From NCBI GenBank assembly GCA_003255025.1, contig QANY01004715.1, forward strand, positions 42,501 to 106,500: a stretch of 64,000 bases of DNA, given 5' to 3'. Below, one piece after another: positions 1 through 12,300 of the stretch; position 1 is the first letter of the stretch, and the number at the start of each line of letters is the position of its first letter. The stretch is from Datisca glomerata (lineage: Eukaryota > Streptophyta > Magnoliopsida > Cucurbitales > Datiscaceae). The position numbers were made by a program, and so were the translations under genes. Under the pieces are notes generated by a model. It did no database searches, was not told where the DNA came from, and saw only the letters and a program-made list of their open reading frames with translations.

Positions 1-999
1 AGTGCCCGAGAATTCAATATGTTTTAATAAAATACAACAAGATAATTTGCATAAAGTTATTTACATATGATTGCTTGATTTGCTAAATTTTCACTTCTTG
101 TTTATCTCTCATTTCTAAAAACGTTGTTATATATTTATTTGTTAAGTTCTTTATCCTCCTTCCATGTATCTCTCTCCTGCACATCAACAAGTAACAACAC
201 TAATGTTACAATGTTGTATCGATTTGTGCCGTAGGTAAATTGTTATTGCAACTTTACATCTTAATATGCTTTATCAATAACATATTTTAAATAATGAGTG
301 ACAATTGTGATTTACAGAGATTATAAATATTGATATTCAAACATAAAATATTGTAAATATTGATAGCAGAAAAATTGCTCATATACATAAGGATAAATAT
401 TGATGTGCAAATGATTTAAATATAGTCTGATAACTCAATGCAAAACAAAAAATAATTTGTAGAGAGTTAAAGAAATACTTACATCTAAGTACGTCTAGCG
501 AATCATATACCCATACTCATTTTAATTTGGTTCACGCAATAATCTTAATTTCCTTAAGAATCCCTATTTTTCTTTTTTTTGTCAATTAATAAAAAAAATC
601 TTTTAAGAAGTTAAATACATGTTTCACCAATCAAAGTGTGTTCGTATGAATAATATTTATATGTAGATAAGTTAAATCTACTAATATACATATGAATAAC
701 TATTGACATGTAAGAACTTATATACATATGAATAAATGCTGACATGTAAATAAGTTAAAAATAATTTTCACGGCTCAAAGCATAGACTAAAAATAGGGAT
801 TGATGAGTTAGCGTTTTAATAGGTAGAGAGAAAATATTTGTTTATTATTTTTCACACCGCATTTATCGCTTCCTTTTTAAAAACCTAATTAGTTTTTGTT
901 TCAATTTTTTTTTATAGTTAATGAGGTTTACATTCCTAAATTTTAGCTTCTACCCTAGATTGATAGGGAATGCTCCTATTTTTTATGAAATGGAAGAGT

Positions 1000-1255
1000 T
1001 AAGTGAAGGAGAGAGAGAAATGAGAGCTGGAAAGTTGCAAATATATATCATTTTATGAAGAGAGAGCGTGCGATTGATAATATGATGAGAGAGTATGTGA
1101 TTGATAATGTAAGTAGTATTTATTTGATTGAAAAATTTAAAATTTAAATTTATAGTGAGAGAGATATTTTGATTTGATTTAAGAGAGATATTGAAATGAT
1201 AGAGAGAGAGAAATTTTATGAAGAAGAAAACGGATTGGAGAGAGAGAGGAGAGAG
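1000..1255. repeat. GA-rich low-complexity tract
   Basis: Repeated GAGAGA blocks (for example near 1008-1026, 1059-1070, 1200-1212 and 1234-1256) are interspersed with AT-rich DNA. This is an imperfect purine-rich simple sequence, not a clean microsatellite. Confidence 0.6.
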
Positions 1256-2522
1256 GGAAAATTGTGGATATATAATATTTTATATTTATTTACATTTATA
1301 TTAATTTTCAGATAAATATTTTGAATGGCATTTACGATATTTACATTACAAAAATTAGGGGTTTAAATATATAGATTTGACAAAAATCTAATATTTTTAA
1401 AAGACCGATAAAAAATTAATCATACACTATAATAATGCTATTTACCTAAAAATCTTTATTTTTAATATGGTTTTCCACATAAAATTATTATAGAACCTAA
1501 TTAAGTTTTTGTCAAGATTTCTAAAATATTAGATTTTTATCAACATTGTAAAATGTCCAGATTTTGTATTATTAGTATACCATAAATTCCCTTTGTTATA
1601 TTCTAATAAATATAAATTAGTAAATTTTAAGAAAAAACCATTAATAACGGATCCCAATAAAAGAGATTTACATAAAAAAAATTAGTATTAAATTACACCA
1701 TATTTTCAAATCCTCGGATCTCTCTTATAAATTAATTCAAATTTAACCTATCAAATCTTCTTTCTCTCTCCTATCTTAAGAAATTTGAACATGATAATTA
1801 ACGCACTTTCTCATACCATCAATCCCTATCCAATGAAATCTTAAACAACAAGAGAACATAATCATCTTCTCCGATGATAATCGACGTAGAAATTATATCT
1901 CATCCCGTCATTTTATTGCTCATTGGCACACGCGCTACCAATTGCCTTTCAACATCAATTTTTTTAGTCATTCAGTTTTGAGAACCGTGTATCAGTTCAA
2001 GCCTAATCTCACTGAACATCAAACGGGATAAAACTAGTTATGCTATATGATTTATGTTTACTTTTCTTGTCGAAAGATGATTTACAGACCTGGTTTTTTA
2101 TGAATTAAATTTACAAACCAAATTTAATGAACAAAATTTGATCTAACGGAATTAATTGATAATAATTACTCTTTAACATGAAGACAATGATTTTCCCTTT
2201 GATGATGCATGATTTGAAAATAGAAAAAGAAAAAAAGGTGGCTTCAAAACCAACAAAACCTGTTAGGAATAGGAGAAGGGTAAGGTCTATTACTAATATT
2301 TTCATTATATAAAAATAAATATTTTAAAGGATATTCTAACTGATATAAATAGTTATTGGTTTTTTTCCTTTTTTTGTGGGTTGTTTATATAATTAATGTA
2401 AATAGTTATTGTCTCGTTGTTCTAAGAACTTGTAAATAATTATTTATAATTACATAGTCTATGCATAAACATATATGACTAAAGATATTGACATTATTAT
2501 TGAATGACATATTTAGGAAAAT

Positions 2523-2625
2523 ACATAGAAGAATGTAAATATTGATATGTAAACCTTTAATCTTATGTATATATATGAGAATTTTTCTTCAACATTTACA
2601 TATCAATATTTACACTCTTCTACGT
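2523..2625. repeat. Hairpin-forming inverted repeat (MITE-like)
   Basis: Arms 2523-2553 and 2595-2625 are reverse complements over 31 bases with about two mismatches, separated by a 41-base loop. A related but decayed sequence in the opposite orientation lies near 350-415, sharing AAATATTGAT and GAAAAATT-CTCATATA-type blocks. That suggests a small dispersed hairpin family. No target-site duplication was resolved. Confidence 0.6.
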
Positions 2626-3133
2626 TTGAATATATATATATATATATATTTACAATCTTTGAAAGTAATTGTGTGATATGCATGTGTCACATATCCTAAC
2701 TATTATTGAATTTTAATTATTTACATTTTAATTAACTCATTTTCAATAACACTACTACTTATTATTTAAGTAGATTATCAATTAAAATTGCCTATTTGAT
2801 AGATATCACATATTTCAAAAGGTATTTACAGTAATCTCAAGTTTATAGATATTGACATTGTTACTTATTATTTACTTCGATATACTTACTTTTAATTTTG
2901 ATATGCAAGAGAAGGATAAAAGCGTGGACAAGAAAGAACTTAACAAATAAAAAAAATATCAATGTTCTCTAAAGATGTGAGAAAGATAACCAATGGAAAT
3001 CAATTTTAATTAAGATGAATATAAATGTCAATTTGTATTGACAAGAATAATACCATGTTTAAATATGTAAATTTTATCTATGTGTAACTATGTATTAACA
3101 TGAATATGGTATCTTTATGTAATACATATTACC

Positions 3134-3626
3134 TGTAAATGATTTTTTCTCCGCATTAGTGAAAGTTAAAATGATAATGATGAGAGAAGAGAGAAGAGTG
3201 AATGCTCTAAGTAAAACTTCTCTTGGATTCAATTATATTGACTAGAGACTGGTCGCCATTTATTACATGAGGATGTATTTATAGGCCATTTTCAGGATAT
3301 TAACAAATCAATAATAAAAAAAGGAGGGAACGACAACACTCCCCCTAACCACTCCCTCTATATTTTCAGTAATGTCATCATGTTCCTAGGATTATCGCCA
3401 TGTTTGTGAAATATTCCCCAAACATGGCCCCCATATCTTATGTGTTTTTTTCAACTACTATGTTGACTATATTGCCTTTATAACTGTCGAATAAATCGTA
3501 ATCGTCTGATCCTTCCTGCAGCTCTAATTTCCCTCTTCCCGTTTTCTCATGGTGGCGATCTACTCACATCCTCTTGATTGGTTTTCCTCCATTCATGTGG
3601 CATGGTGAAGATTCTACACCTATTCA
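3134..3626 (-). repeat. 3' LTR of the gypsy element
   Basis: On the plus strand it begins TGTAAATGATTTTTTC and ends CACCTATTCA, so it has TG...CA ends when read on the minus strand. Read on the minus strand it keeps a TATA box (TATAAATA, about 3268-3278) followed by an AATAAA-like signal. It aligns along its whole length with 12301-12779. The purine-rich minus-strand stretch just inside it (about 3627-3640) fits a polypurine tract. Confidence 0.92.
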
Positions 3627-4703
3627 TTTGTACCCCATTAAACTCAATGAATTTTCGTTTGTTGTGGTGTAATGATTATGCTTCATGCATGTCTCAGAAG
3701 AACGTTAATGGATTGAACCTTTTGCCTTTCTGTCGTTTATTGAAACCTGCAAGCATTGATAGCATACAAAAATTATATTATTAAATAGAGAAAATGTATA
3801 CCATCTTCGCTTCGTTTCCCTCTATCATTGACACACTACTCAAAAATGACACTTCGTCATCACACTTTTACTGTTTCGCCTTCCCGTTCTTAGTTATTCA
3901 TGTATATGACGCGAGTTTTAAGCTCGCAGGACACGCTACAAATGACGGATGATGCCATCATTCTGTTTATTGTCATTAAGTGCCTGCTACACACCTTTCC
4001 GCTCACACCTTCCCTAGATAAGTCACATTTCACTCTTTTTTCAAATCCACCAATTCCATTGCATTTCTTTTTTGCGTCTGTAGCCTATAATACGCCTTCG
4101 TCTTCTCCATTCTTATTCTCTTATTCTCTTCTGTAATTTTTCTTTCTTCTAGTGTGTTTTTCGTTAACCATGAGTGATGAGGGGGAGTTCAAGGCCACTG
4201 TACCCTTAATTAGGAAATAGGATGAGTTCAACCGATTTATGAACCGTCACCGAGATACAGTTCCTTCAGATGTCATGTGCGCCTTCGGGGATGGAATACC
4301 CATATCTTCTAATTGTCGTCCTCCATGCAAAATTAATCTAGGCCCAATGTACATAGTTTTAGGGTTAAAACTCCCATTTTACCCTTTCTTCCGGGAATTG
4401 TTCAGTACCTTCTTTCTCGACCCTTCCCAGTATACCCCTAGTACATCTAAGGTCCTCTTCAGAATAGAAGCTTTGAACAGGAGGCACAACCTCAATATAG
4501 GTGTAGATGAACTCCATGAAGTATACATCATCAAGAAATTTGGTAATATTATTATTTGGCTCCTCGTCCTAGTGAAAGCAGGGGAGCTCTGATTACATAT
4601 CTCCCGAGAAGGGACAAAGGATGGGAGAATGGGACCCTCCTGGTTGGCGGGAACTGGGGCGATAATGGCCATTGGATCATCCCCAGGATCTGGAAATCAT
4701 TCA

Positions 4704-4767
4704 GTAAGTAGCCGGAGCTTCGGTTTCGTGCTTTATTGTTTGTTGTTAATTTTTTTCGTTTATACAG
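4704..4767 (+). other. Candidate intron 1 of the antisense ORF
   Basis: CA/GTAAGT donor, a T-rich 3' half (TTTTTTCGTTTATACAG) and an AG acceptor. The 64-base length is near the lower limit for plant introns. Flanking protein similarity is weak here, so this join is less certain than the second. Confidence 0.5.
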
Positions 4768-5582
4768 ATAAGAACCAGAACAAAAGGTCCTTCATTCCTA
4801 ACGACGTTACTGTGCGACTGTCTGCTACTTATAACTGCTGAGAACGGGAATGGCGTGACCTCCTCGATCCGAGTAGAGAGATCAACTTTGCCTATGTCCT
4901 TGCCCCCGTTCATGTTGTAGAGACTGGAGTCCATCGTCTTCGTCTTTTCAAATTCCTCGCGCCATCTCCATTCCTGCCTTCTGCTGCGTGGTTGTCTCCA
5001 ACCCCTCGGAGTTTACTAGTTCTGAGTAAGAAAAAGAAAAGGAAGAGAAGCAAGAAGAAAAAGAGGAGTGGCGAAAGGAAAAAGAGGAAGACATATTGTT
5101 TCGGAACCTCTCCGAGGAGTTGGAAATGTTAAAGCGTTTACGGAGGACCATTGATGGTAGGTGAAATGTCCGTCAAAGGACTGGAGCTCCTAGCTCATCG
5201 CGGGAGACTCCCGCTCCCGTCGCACCTTCACCGTTCGTTTCGGTTGACAACAGTGCACCCTGGCCGCTCCAACTGATCTGCGTGCCACCACAGTCGAGAA
5301 TACTTCAGTACAGACAATAGCTTCTCCACCCCCTCCTCCACCTGCTCAGATGACTTCTCCCTCAACCTCTGCCAGTTCCCAAAGGATGCCTGAAGAACCC
5401 ACTTTGTGGAGTGGCGTCGACATAATGTTGTGTCTCCCATTCCAACTTCCATCAGTTTCATGAACAATCCCCATTTTTCCCACATTGTCTTGAAGCGGAT
5501 CCAGTCTGATATAGACACGGCTGCACAACGCCATATGTCCATCAACGATCAATTCATTGGCCTTAGTCATGGCTTGATGCAG

Positions 5583-5658
5583 GTATCTTTTCTTCCGTAG
5601 CATATTTCTTTATTTTGCTTCTTTCCATTTTCTAACACTTAGAACTTCTTCTTCTTAG
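5583..5658 (+). other. Candidate intron 2 of the antisense ORF
   Basis: CAG/GTATCT donor, a long pyrimidine tract (CTTCTTCTTCTTAG) and an acceptor at 5657-5658. Removal keeps the frame, whereas reading through gives a stop shortly after the donor. The 76-base length is typical of a small plant intron. Confidence 0.65.
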
Positions 5659-6233
5659 GCTATGGTCTTTCACAATGGGCTCCATGAGCATTTCTACTAT
5701 TTGGAGAATGAGATGGCCAGCTAGAAGTAGCAGATGAAAGAGTGAATCAAGGTCTTTGACACTATTCTGACTGAGCGGGATGATCTGCAGAAGATTGAGG
5801 CTGAGCTTCAAGGGGTCATTACGCGGCTCATAGAGGAAGCGGACGCCACCGCTGCAGATCGGGCGAGGCTTCAGGATTCTCTGAAAGAGTTAGAGAGGGC
5901 TTTTTAAGTATCCGGTGTGAACTTGACTTTTGTCGAGGGAAAGCTGGTTAAGGCTGAGGAGAAGTTGTCAGCGATGGAGACGGGTTTGACCAAGACCGAG
6001 GAGCGAGAGAGTAAAATTGAGGCCGAGTACCAGGCCATACTCGATTAGGCCAATGAGATAGTCTACCGTGCGAGCTATAAGGATGACCAGGCTAACAAAG
6101 CTCCCCGTTTGTGCTCGTCGATGTTCATGAGGATCCTTTAGAGGTTCAGTCTGAGCTGAATGCTTCTGTTCCCACTGCTGCATTCGATATTTCTGACATG
6201 CTCGCTGAAGTCACTCTTGAAGAAGGGTCTTAG

Positions 6234-6917
6234 CTTGTTTCTTCGTTGCCTTTGTTACTTTTTATGTACTTCTTAACTTTCTTGTACTTCTACTTTTCAA
6301 AGGTTCACCTTGTAATTTTTCCTGAACATTAATGAGATGATCTTTTCAGTTTCCTAGCATTTCGCTGGACTTGATAGTTCTTTTTTCCCTTTCTTCTCGA
6401 GCTTGCAATATCCTTTCTTTATTTTTCCTAATCTAAACATTTAGTAAAAATTTGCACACTCTTTTTTTTGGCTGCCCACTTACTTATACTTGCTCAGTTT
6501 CTAAGTTTGTTCAAAAGATAAGAACAAAATTCACCTTGTTAGACTTATAGTAATTTAAACCAGGCTCGTATCTGCTAACGTCTTCTTCGAACCATCCGCT
6601 TTCACAAAGTTTCTATTTTGTATACTTCGTTTATTGATCCATTTTGAGGTGTTTCTCACTCATTCGCCCGTTATAGAAGACTTTCCTCATCCTTAGCTTT
6701 CTTTTGAGAGTATGACTTATGAACCCCCCTTATAAGGACTTACACCCTTAGTTCCTTCAGGAGTAGGGCTTATAAACTACCCCTCCCTAGGACTTGTGCC
6801 ATTATTTCTATTGCTTTTATTAGAGAGGATGAAAGAGTTGTAACCAAGAATTTTTACATGAAAAATCTTTGTGGAAAAATATCACGGGAAAATATTCACT
6901 ATAATGCATTTTACAAC
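6234..6917. other. Gypsy internal spacer between antisense ORF and integrase
   Basis: Pyrimidine-rich non-coding DNA lies between the stop of the plus-strand ORF and the end of the minus-strand integrase, so the two genes converge here. AATAAA-like and T-rich stretches could serve the 3' ends of both transcripts, but no specific terminator can be assigned. Confidence 0.5.
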
Positions 6918-8060
6918 TTTAAACAAAGTATTTCTTTAAATGGGCTGCATTCCACGACTTTGGTAGATCCATTATCTCTTATGTTTTCAAATGATAGTAT
7001 CCGATTCCACATACTCCATTGATGATGTACGACCCTTCCCATGTTAGCCCGAGCTTTCCTTCTATCTGAAAGATCTTTTTTAAGAACATATCTCTCTTCT
7101 GAAATTCTTGTTTCCATACTCTTTTCTAGGAGTAAGACTTTCCTTTTTGATTGTAATGGGTCATTCAGATAAGGGCTACTTCTCGCCGCCCTTCTAACTC
7201 GTCAAGGATTTTTCTGAGGAGTTACTCATTATGTTGTTCATTGTGCACATATTTCATAGTGGGGCATCCAATCTCAACAGAAATTACTGCTTCTACTTTG
7301 AAAGCTAAAGCAAAAGGCATATCTCCCGTTGTTTCTCTTGGAGTAGTTATGTATGCTCATAACACTGCCGATAGCTTTTCTACCCATCTTCCTTTCGCTG
7401 ACTCCAATTGTTTCCTTAAACTGTCAAGTATGATTGGGTTTAACCTTTCTGTTTACCCGTTTTCCCTATGGATAATAAGGAATGGATTATCAGTTAGTAA
7501 TCTTTAGCCCTTCATAGAAAGTTTTCACCATTTTTCTTATGAACTGAAGCCTGTTATCCAAAACGAGTATCTTTAGTATGCTAAATCTGCATATAATATT
7601 CTTCCACAGAAATACATTTACCTCTTCTTCTTGTATTATTACGAAAGCTTCAACCTCAATCCATTTGGTGAAGTAGTCTGTTGCCACCAACAAGAAACAT
7701 TTTAGGGCAGGTGCCATCGGAAGCGTACCAACGATGTCAAGTACACATTGTATGAAATGCCACAGACTTATCACTGTATTCAGTTCACCGGGAGCCATCT
7801 TAGCGACTGGAGGAAAATGCTGGCATCTATCATATCCCTTCACATACTGTTTGACATCTTGATGCATTTTGGCCAAGTAATATCCCCCATTCAGGACTTT
7901 GTGAGCTAGTGACCTTCGTCCAGTATGATTGTCGTATATCCCTTCATGTATTTCAGCCAAAACATATCGGGCCCCCTTTTCTTTTAAGCATTCTAAGTAC
8001 GTGTCTATAAAGGATTTTCTATACAATAATCCATTTATTAATGTGAACCTAGCGCTCTGT
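6918..8060 (-). pseudogene. Gypsy integrase domain, broken
   Basis: Integrase of the gypsy polyprotein, which inserts the element cDNA into the host genome. The best-preserved frame (7490-8026) shows an HHCC-type N-terminal zinc-binding region (EIHEGIYDNHTG, then CQH), followed by the start of the catalytic core: the expected WGxDxxG motif is degenerate, and a DYFTKWIEVEA motif follows. A separate 3' stretch (6918-7110) reads, in a frame interrupted by a stop, as the integrase C-terminal end with a LTWEGSY motif and a WNAAHLKKY tail. The linking part is frameshifted. It lies downstream of RNase H in the usual gypsy order. Confidence 0.88.
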
Positions 8061-8136
8061 TGTTGTACCTTTTTTTATCAAAGAGCTTATCCTCAGGAAG
8101 TATTTCCTTTTCAAGATAACGAACTATGTCATCTTG

Positions 8137-8790
8137 CTAGTTGGGCTCCCTCTTAACCTCCATATCTGCTACGTTGTTCCGAGGGTGGGAGACACTTGGT
8201 TTTTCTAGAAATTTTAAAAGTATGTTTCTCTTGTACGAGAATTGTAACGAGGTCGCCAAATTTGCTAGCACGTCGGCGTGTCCATTTTGATCAGTTATTG
8301 GGATCTGTTGGATTTCGTAGCTTTTCAATGTGCTCAGCAGGTCCTTTGCCTGTTGTAGATAGCTCACCATCCTTTCATTTTTCGCTACATATTCTCCTGT
8401 GACCTATTTCACAATCAAAATGGAATCATATAATATTTTTACATATGTTACATCATATTCCCATAGCAAAGATACTCATACAATTAGCGCTTCACATTCT
8501 ACTTCGTTGTTTGACGCGTTGAATCCGAAGGAGATAGAATGCTCTAGCGTTTCTCCAATGGGGGTTTGTACTACTACCCCTGCTCCTACTCCTTTATTGT
8601 TTGAAGCACCATTGATATGCAGTTTTCAAGATCATTTTTCATCTCTTTCCTGAGGCTTCTGGTCAGCTCTCTCTAGTGAAATCAGCAACAAAATCTGCTA
8701 CTGCCTTCCCTTTGATGGGAGTTTTGAGTTCATAGTGAATTTTGTACTGGCTTAACTCAATTGACCACTTCTCCATCCCCCACTTACATC
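8137..8790 (-). pseudogene. Gypsy RNase H domain, broken
   Basis: Degrades the RNA strand during reverse transcription. The N-terminal piece (about 8400-8790) reads WGMEKWSIELSQY...KAVADF, then INGASNNKGAGAGVV, the first catalytic region; its first Asp is replaced by Asn. The C-terminal piece (8137-8370) contains NGHADVLANLA, the usual final active-site segment. Frameshifts and stops separate the pieces. It lies directly between RT and integrase. Confidence 0.85.
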
Positions 8791-9092
8791 TGGAGAGGGC
8801 ATGAGACTTTTAAAAGGTGAGTCTGTTAACACTTTGATGCTATATACTTGGAAATATGGTCTCAACATTCATGCAACAGTTACAATTGCCAGTACTAATT
8901 TCTCCGTCCGTTTGTATCTCATCTCGGCCGCCACCAAACTCTTGCTTATAAAGAATACATGTTTCTGCTTCCTTTCTTCCTCTTTGATGAGTATGGCACT
9001 AACGACTACTTTAGAAACGGTAACATATAGCAGGAGTTGTTCACCCGGTATTAGTTTAGAGAGCAGAAGGGAAGCTGTAAGATATTCTTTGA

Positions 9093-9990
9093 TTATGGTG
9101 AAAGCTTCCTCATATTCCTAGTTCCATCCGTCCATATATTTTTTATCAATTTTTTGAAGAATGGTTTGCACTTATTCGTAGACCTTGAGATGAATCTATT
9201 CAAGGTAGCTAATCTTCCCGTCAACCGCAATATCTCTTTCCAGTTCTTTGGAGATTTCATCTCCCTAATTGCCTTTACTTGGTATGGATTTACTTCTATC
9301 CCCCACTGCGTCATTGGATGCTCAAGGAACTTTCGTGCAGCTACCCCGAGCATGCATTTTTCCAGATTGGGCTTCATGGAATTTTTCCTTAAGACTGAAA
9401 AAGCTTTTTCGAGATCCCGACCATGGTCTCCTTGTTTCTTTCGTTTGACCAACATGTTGTCCACGTAGACTTCCATGTTTCTTCCAATTTGTTCACGGAA
9501 GACATTGTTCACAAGCCCCTGATAAGTTACACCTGCATTTTTTTAGCTAAAATGCATGACCGTATAAAAATAGATACCATATTCAGTAATGAAATAAAGT
9601 CTTTTCTTGATCAGGTTAAAATATTTTCACCCGATTGTATCTGGAGCATGCGTTAATAAAGATGAGAAGTTCGTATCCTGAAGTGGCGTCGACCATCTAA
9701 TCTATCCTTGCAAAGGATAATTATCTTTGAGGTAAGCTTTATTTAAGTCGATGAAGTTCACACAGATCCCCCATTTGCCATTTTTCTTCTATATCATCAC
9801 CACATTGGCCAACCGCTCTGGGTAGTTGACTTCTCTGATGAAACCAACCGCCAAGAGCTATTTGACTTCTTCCTTGATTCCATTCCGTGGCAAAGCTTCT
9901 TTTCCGCTACTTCACTGGTTTTACGGCTGGATCCGTATTCAACTTATGATAAATAATTTCTTTAGGAATACCCAACATCTCTTATGCCAT
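9093..9990 (-). pseudogene. Gypsy reverse transcriptase, broken; catalytic YVDD altered to YVDN
   Basis: Reverse transcriptase of the element. The 3' half (9093-9512) holds the polymerase motif as VYVDNMLVK, where the second catalytic Asp is now Asn, then the connection region LTGRLATLNRFISRS. The 5' half (about 9513-9990) contains the GFIREVNYPERLANVVM and NGKWGICVNFIDLNKAY blocks, interrupted by stops. Plus-strand frames over this region are shadows. Confidence 0.9.
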
Positions 9991-10153
9991 AGTCGTAAAC
10001 ACATCTTTATTTTTTCGCAGAAATTCCAACAATCTTTATTTTTCATCATTTTCAAGGCAGACACCAAAACATACAAGTTCCGTTTATTCTCCCGCCTCGT
10101 ACCTCAGGCCATTTTTCCCACCTTCTTATGATTGCTGTAAATCTGCGGGCCGG

Positions 10154-10625
10154 TTACCCTCTACTTTTTCTGTAGCCTTTTTTCTTGACACATTCTAGAG
10201 CAATCACAGAATAGATATGAGTAGCAGCTTGATCTCCTCTTATTATTTTAACCCCCTCAGGTGATGGATACTTCAGTGCTTTATAGAAATTTGAGGGGAT
10301 GAATTTCATATTGTGGAGCCAGGTCCACCCCAGGATAGCACTGTACGAAGATGACATGTTCAGGATCATGAACTCAGTCATGTAGTTAAATGGTTATGCG
10401 TTCAACGGGAGAATGAAGGTTCCTTCTAAGTAACTAATGGTTATGTTGAAGCCTATCAATGATTGTGAAGTTCCTTGCAACTTTTATTCTCCCATTGACA
10501 TTTTCTTCAAGGTTGTCCGGTATAGAATGTTCACAACACTTCCGTCGTCGACCAAAACTCTCCTCATTAAGCAGTTTCCGACTTATATTGAAATGACAAA
10601 AGCATCGCTGGGACACCCATCCTAC
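10154..10625 (-). pseudogene. Gypsy aspartic protease, broken
   Basis: The protease matures the Gag-Pol polyprotein. The active-site segment VLVDDGSVVNILY (catalytic part about 10538-10552) is in one frame, and the downstream SAILGWTWLHNMK and IRGDQAA block (10154-10381) is in another, so at least one frameshift separates them. The ILGxTWLH motif is typical of the plant gypsy Gag-Pol junction region. Confidence 0.82.
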
Positions 10626-10699
10626 TCTAAATCTAGATCATCCAATATTAGTAGGGGATTTCCGCTGAAACTTGAGGGCCCTTCCAGGCGTTTATCTAG

Positions 10700-12236
10700 A
10701 TTTACTTCTTGCAGTACATTTTTCTTTCCTTCCTAGTTGCTTTCCTATTTAGTAAGCGCAATAAATGTGTCGACAATACAAAGAGGTTATTTCCCATTGT
10801 CGTGCTTGTCCTCCTCGTGATTATCCTTTTCAACTTCCTGTTTTTGTTCTTCCCTTTTCACAAACTGACAGAGATATCCGTCTTTAATCAGCTGCTCGAT
10901 GTAGTCTTTAAGTTGGAAGCAATCCTTTGTGTAATGCTCACTGCTCTTGTGAGAAGAGTAGTACTCATCTTTATTTTTGAAATGTGGTTCTTTTGTAAGC
11001 GGGGCTGGTTTCTTTAGCTAATGATTTGTATTTGATCATGTCCAGGATTTGGTTTACCCGAATGGTAAATGACGTGTAAACTTGTCCATTGGGTGTATTC
11101 CGTCTAAGACCTGTCTTCGGTACCCCATTTTTTCCTGCATGCTATTTCTTTCATCTTTCTATTTCATCAGACTTTTCTTTTCGGATCTCGAACTCCTTTC
11201 CTGCTTCCTCGATTCCTCAGTCTTCCGTTAAGCTACTTTCAGTAGGCTTCTTTTCTCCTCTTCTAGAGTAATGTAGGCTTGCGCCCGTTGAAAAGTTTCT
11301 GCCATGGACAACGATTTCATCGTGGATATATCTTTGAAAAAGGGTGAAATCGTGTCTAATCCTTGCCTGAAGGCCAGTCTGCAACTTGATCATCGTAGTT
11401 CTTGACTTTTTTCATTTCGTCCTTAAATCTGTGGGAATATTCCCGTTTTGACTCCCCTCTCTTGGCGGAAATCATTGAGAGATACTAGGAAGACATATGA
11501 CATAACAGTAAAATTAGTAAATGAATGCATGTGGAGGGAATGATACCATTTCAGAGTTGTCCCGTCCATGCTGGTTGGGAACATCCTCCACATCAATGTA
11601 TCATCGTGTTTATACAAACACCATTACTTGTTTGAACTGCCGAATGCGGTCTACGAGATATGTTTTCCTTTCGTAACATTTAAATTTGAGGGCCACAAAC
11701 TTTTTGGGTACGGGCGTCGTCAGGATTTCGGGGCTTAATGGAGTAGGGTGAGGGATTCGAGGTCGGTCTTTCCCGTACTTCCCAGGTTTCTCATCTCCAT
11801 CATTTTCCGTTCCAATAATTCCTCCACCACCTATTTTTTTATGACCCGAGACTGACGAGCTTCTCCCGTAGCCTCTTTCATGTGGTTTTGGGATTGGACT
11901 TCTACTTCCTCCCGTTGTACATTTCTGCTGTTCTCGTGGTTCTCCTGTCTTACATCTTGCTTGTTGCCCCAAGTGGATTTTTCATTCCTTGTTATTCGCC
12001 CTTTGACAGACTTCAGCACGTGCCATCGCTAGCGTTTGCTGAAGCGTGTTGAACTGGTCCTACACGGTCTGCCATGCGCTGTGCAGTGTCTCCGTGTTCC
12101 TTCTTACTGTTTCCTGCATGCCGTTTGGAATTGTTTACATAATTTCTGTCGGTGGGGTTGGTTGATCCACATGACCAATTCTGTTTCTGGTGCCGTTGCA
12201 CTCATTGAGGGCTGAGTTCGATCTAGTTCTAGGCAT
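10700..12236 (-). pseudogene. Gypsy Gag, broken
   Basis: Structural protein of the virus-like particle. A plausible start ATG is at 12234-12236 (MPRTRSNSALNE), about 65 bases inside the 5' LTR. A basic, low-complexity N-terminal region follows (about 11700-12200). The conserved gag core WRMFPTSMDGTTLKWYHSL is at 11423-11617, with its C-terminal part near 11400-11450. A C-terminal EHYTKDCFQLKDYIEQLI block lies near 10880-10960. The frame changes several times. Confidence 0.83.
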
Positions 12237-12300
12237 ACTTAGTGTTTCTGAGGTGAGTTTCTCGAATTTTTTCTCTCTGCTCTCAATGAAAGCACCAAAA

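Larger units (their letters stand above)
1..3128. other. AT-rich spacer, no gene seen
   Basis: No reading frame here carries a recognisable domain; short frames such as 2111-2305 on the minus strand are chance frames in AT-rich DNA. The stretch contains GA-rich low complexity (about 1000-1255), a TA tract (2630-2649), a strong inverted repeat (2523-2625), and a pair of ATACATATGAATAA-type direct repeats near 683-752. It ends at the target-site duplication of the gypsy element. Confidence 0.7.
4170..6233 (+). pseudogene. Antisense ORF of the gypsy element with apparent introns (gypsy-type transposon domain)
   Basis: This runs opposite to gag-pol between integrase and the 3' LTR. The ATG at 4170 opens a frame that hits a stop near 4217. 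The N-terminal part (4239-4592) resembles the 'putative gypsy type transposon' domain, with a PFFREL-type motif. Canonical splice signals are visible: GTAAGT at 4704 with CAG ending at 4767 (64 bases), and GTATCT at 5583 with a pyrimidine-rich AG acceptor ending at 5658 (76 bases). The second join is phase 0 and fuses a GLSHGLMQ end to an AMVFHNGLHEHF start. After it comes a long Glu/Lys/Leu-rich coiled coil, ending AEVTLEEGS at the stop 6231-6233 after one frameshift. Several in-frame stops show decay. Its function is unknown. Splicing is inferred from sequence only. Confidence 0.75.

Noticed and set aside
2111..2305. 64-residue minus-strand frame
   Set aside because: Low-complexity, hydrophobic by AT bias, no family resemblance and no neighbouring gene.
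4379..4672. 97-residue minus-strand frame
   Set aside because: It is antisense to the recognisable plus-strand transposon domain of the gypsy element.
9154..9656. Plus-strand frames opposite the gypsy RT
   Set aside because: They are exact antisense shadows of the RT region, whose minus-strand reading shows the YVDN motif.
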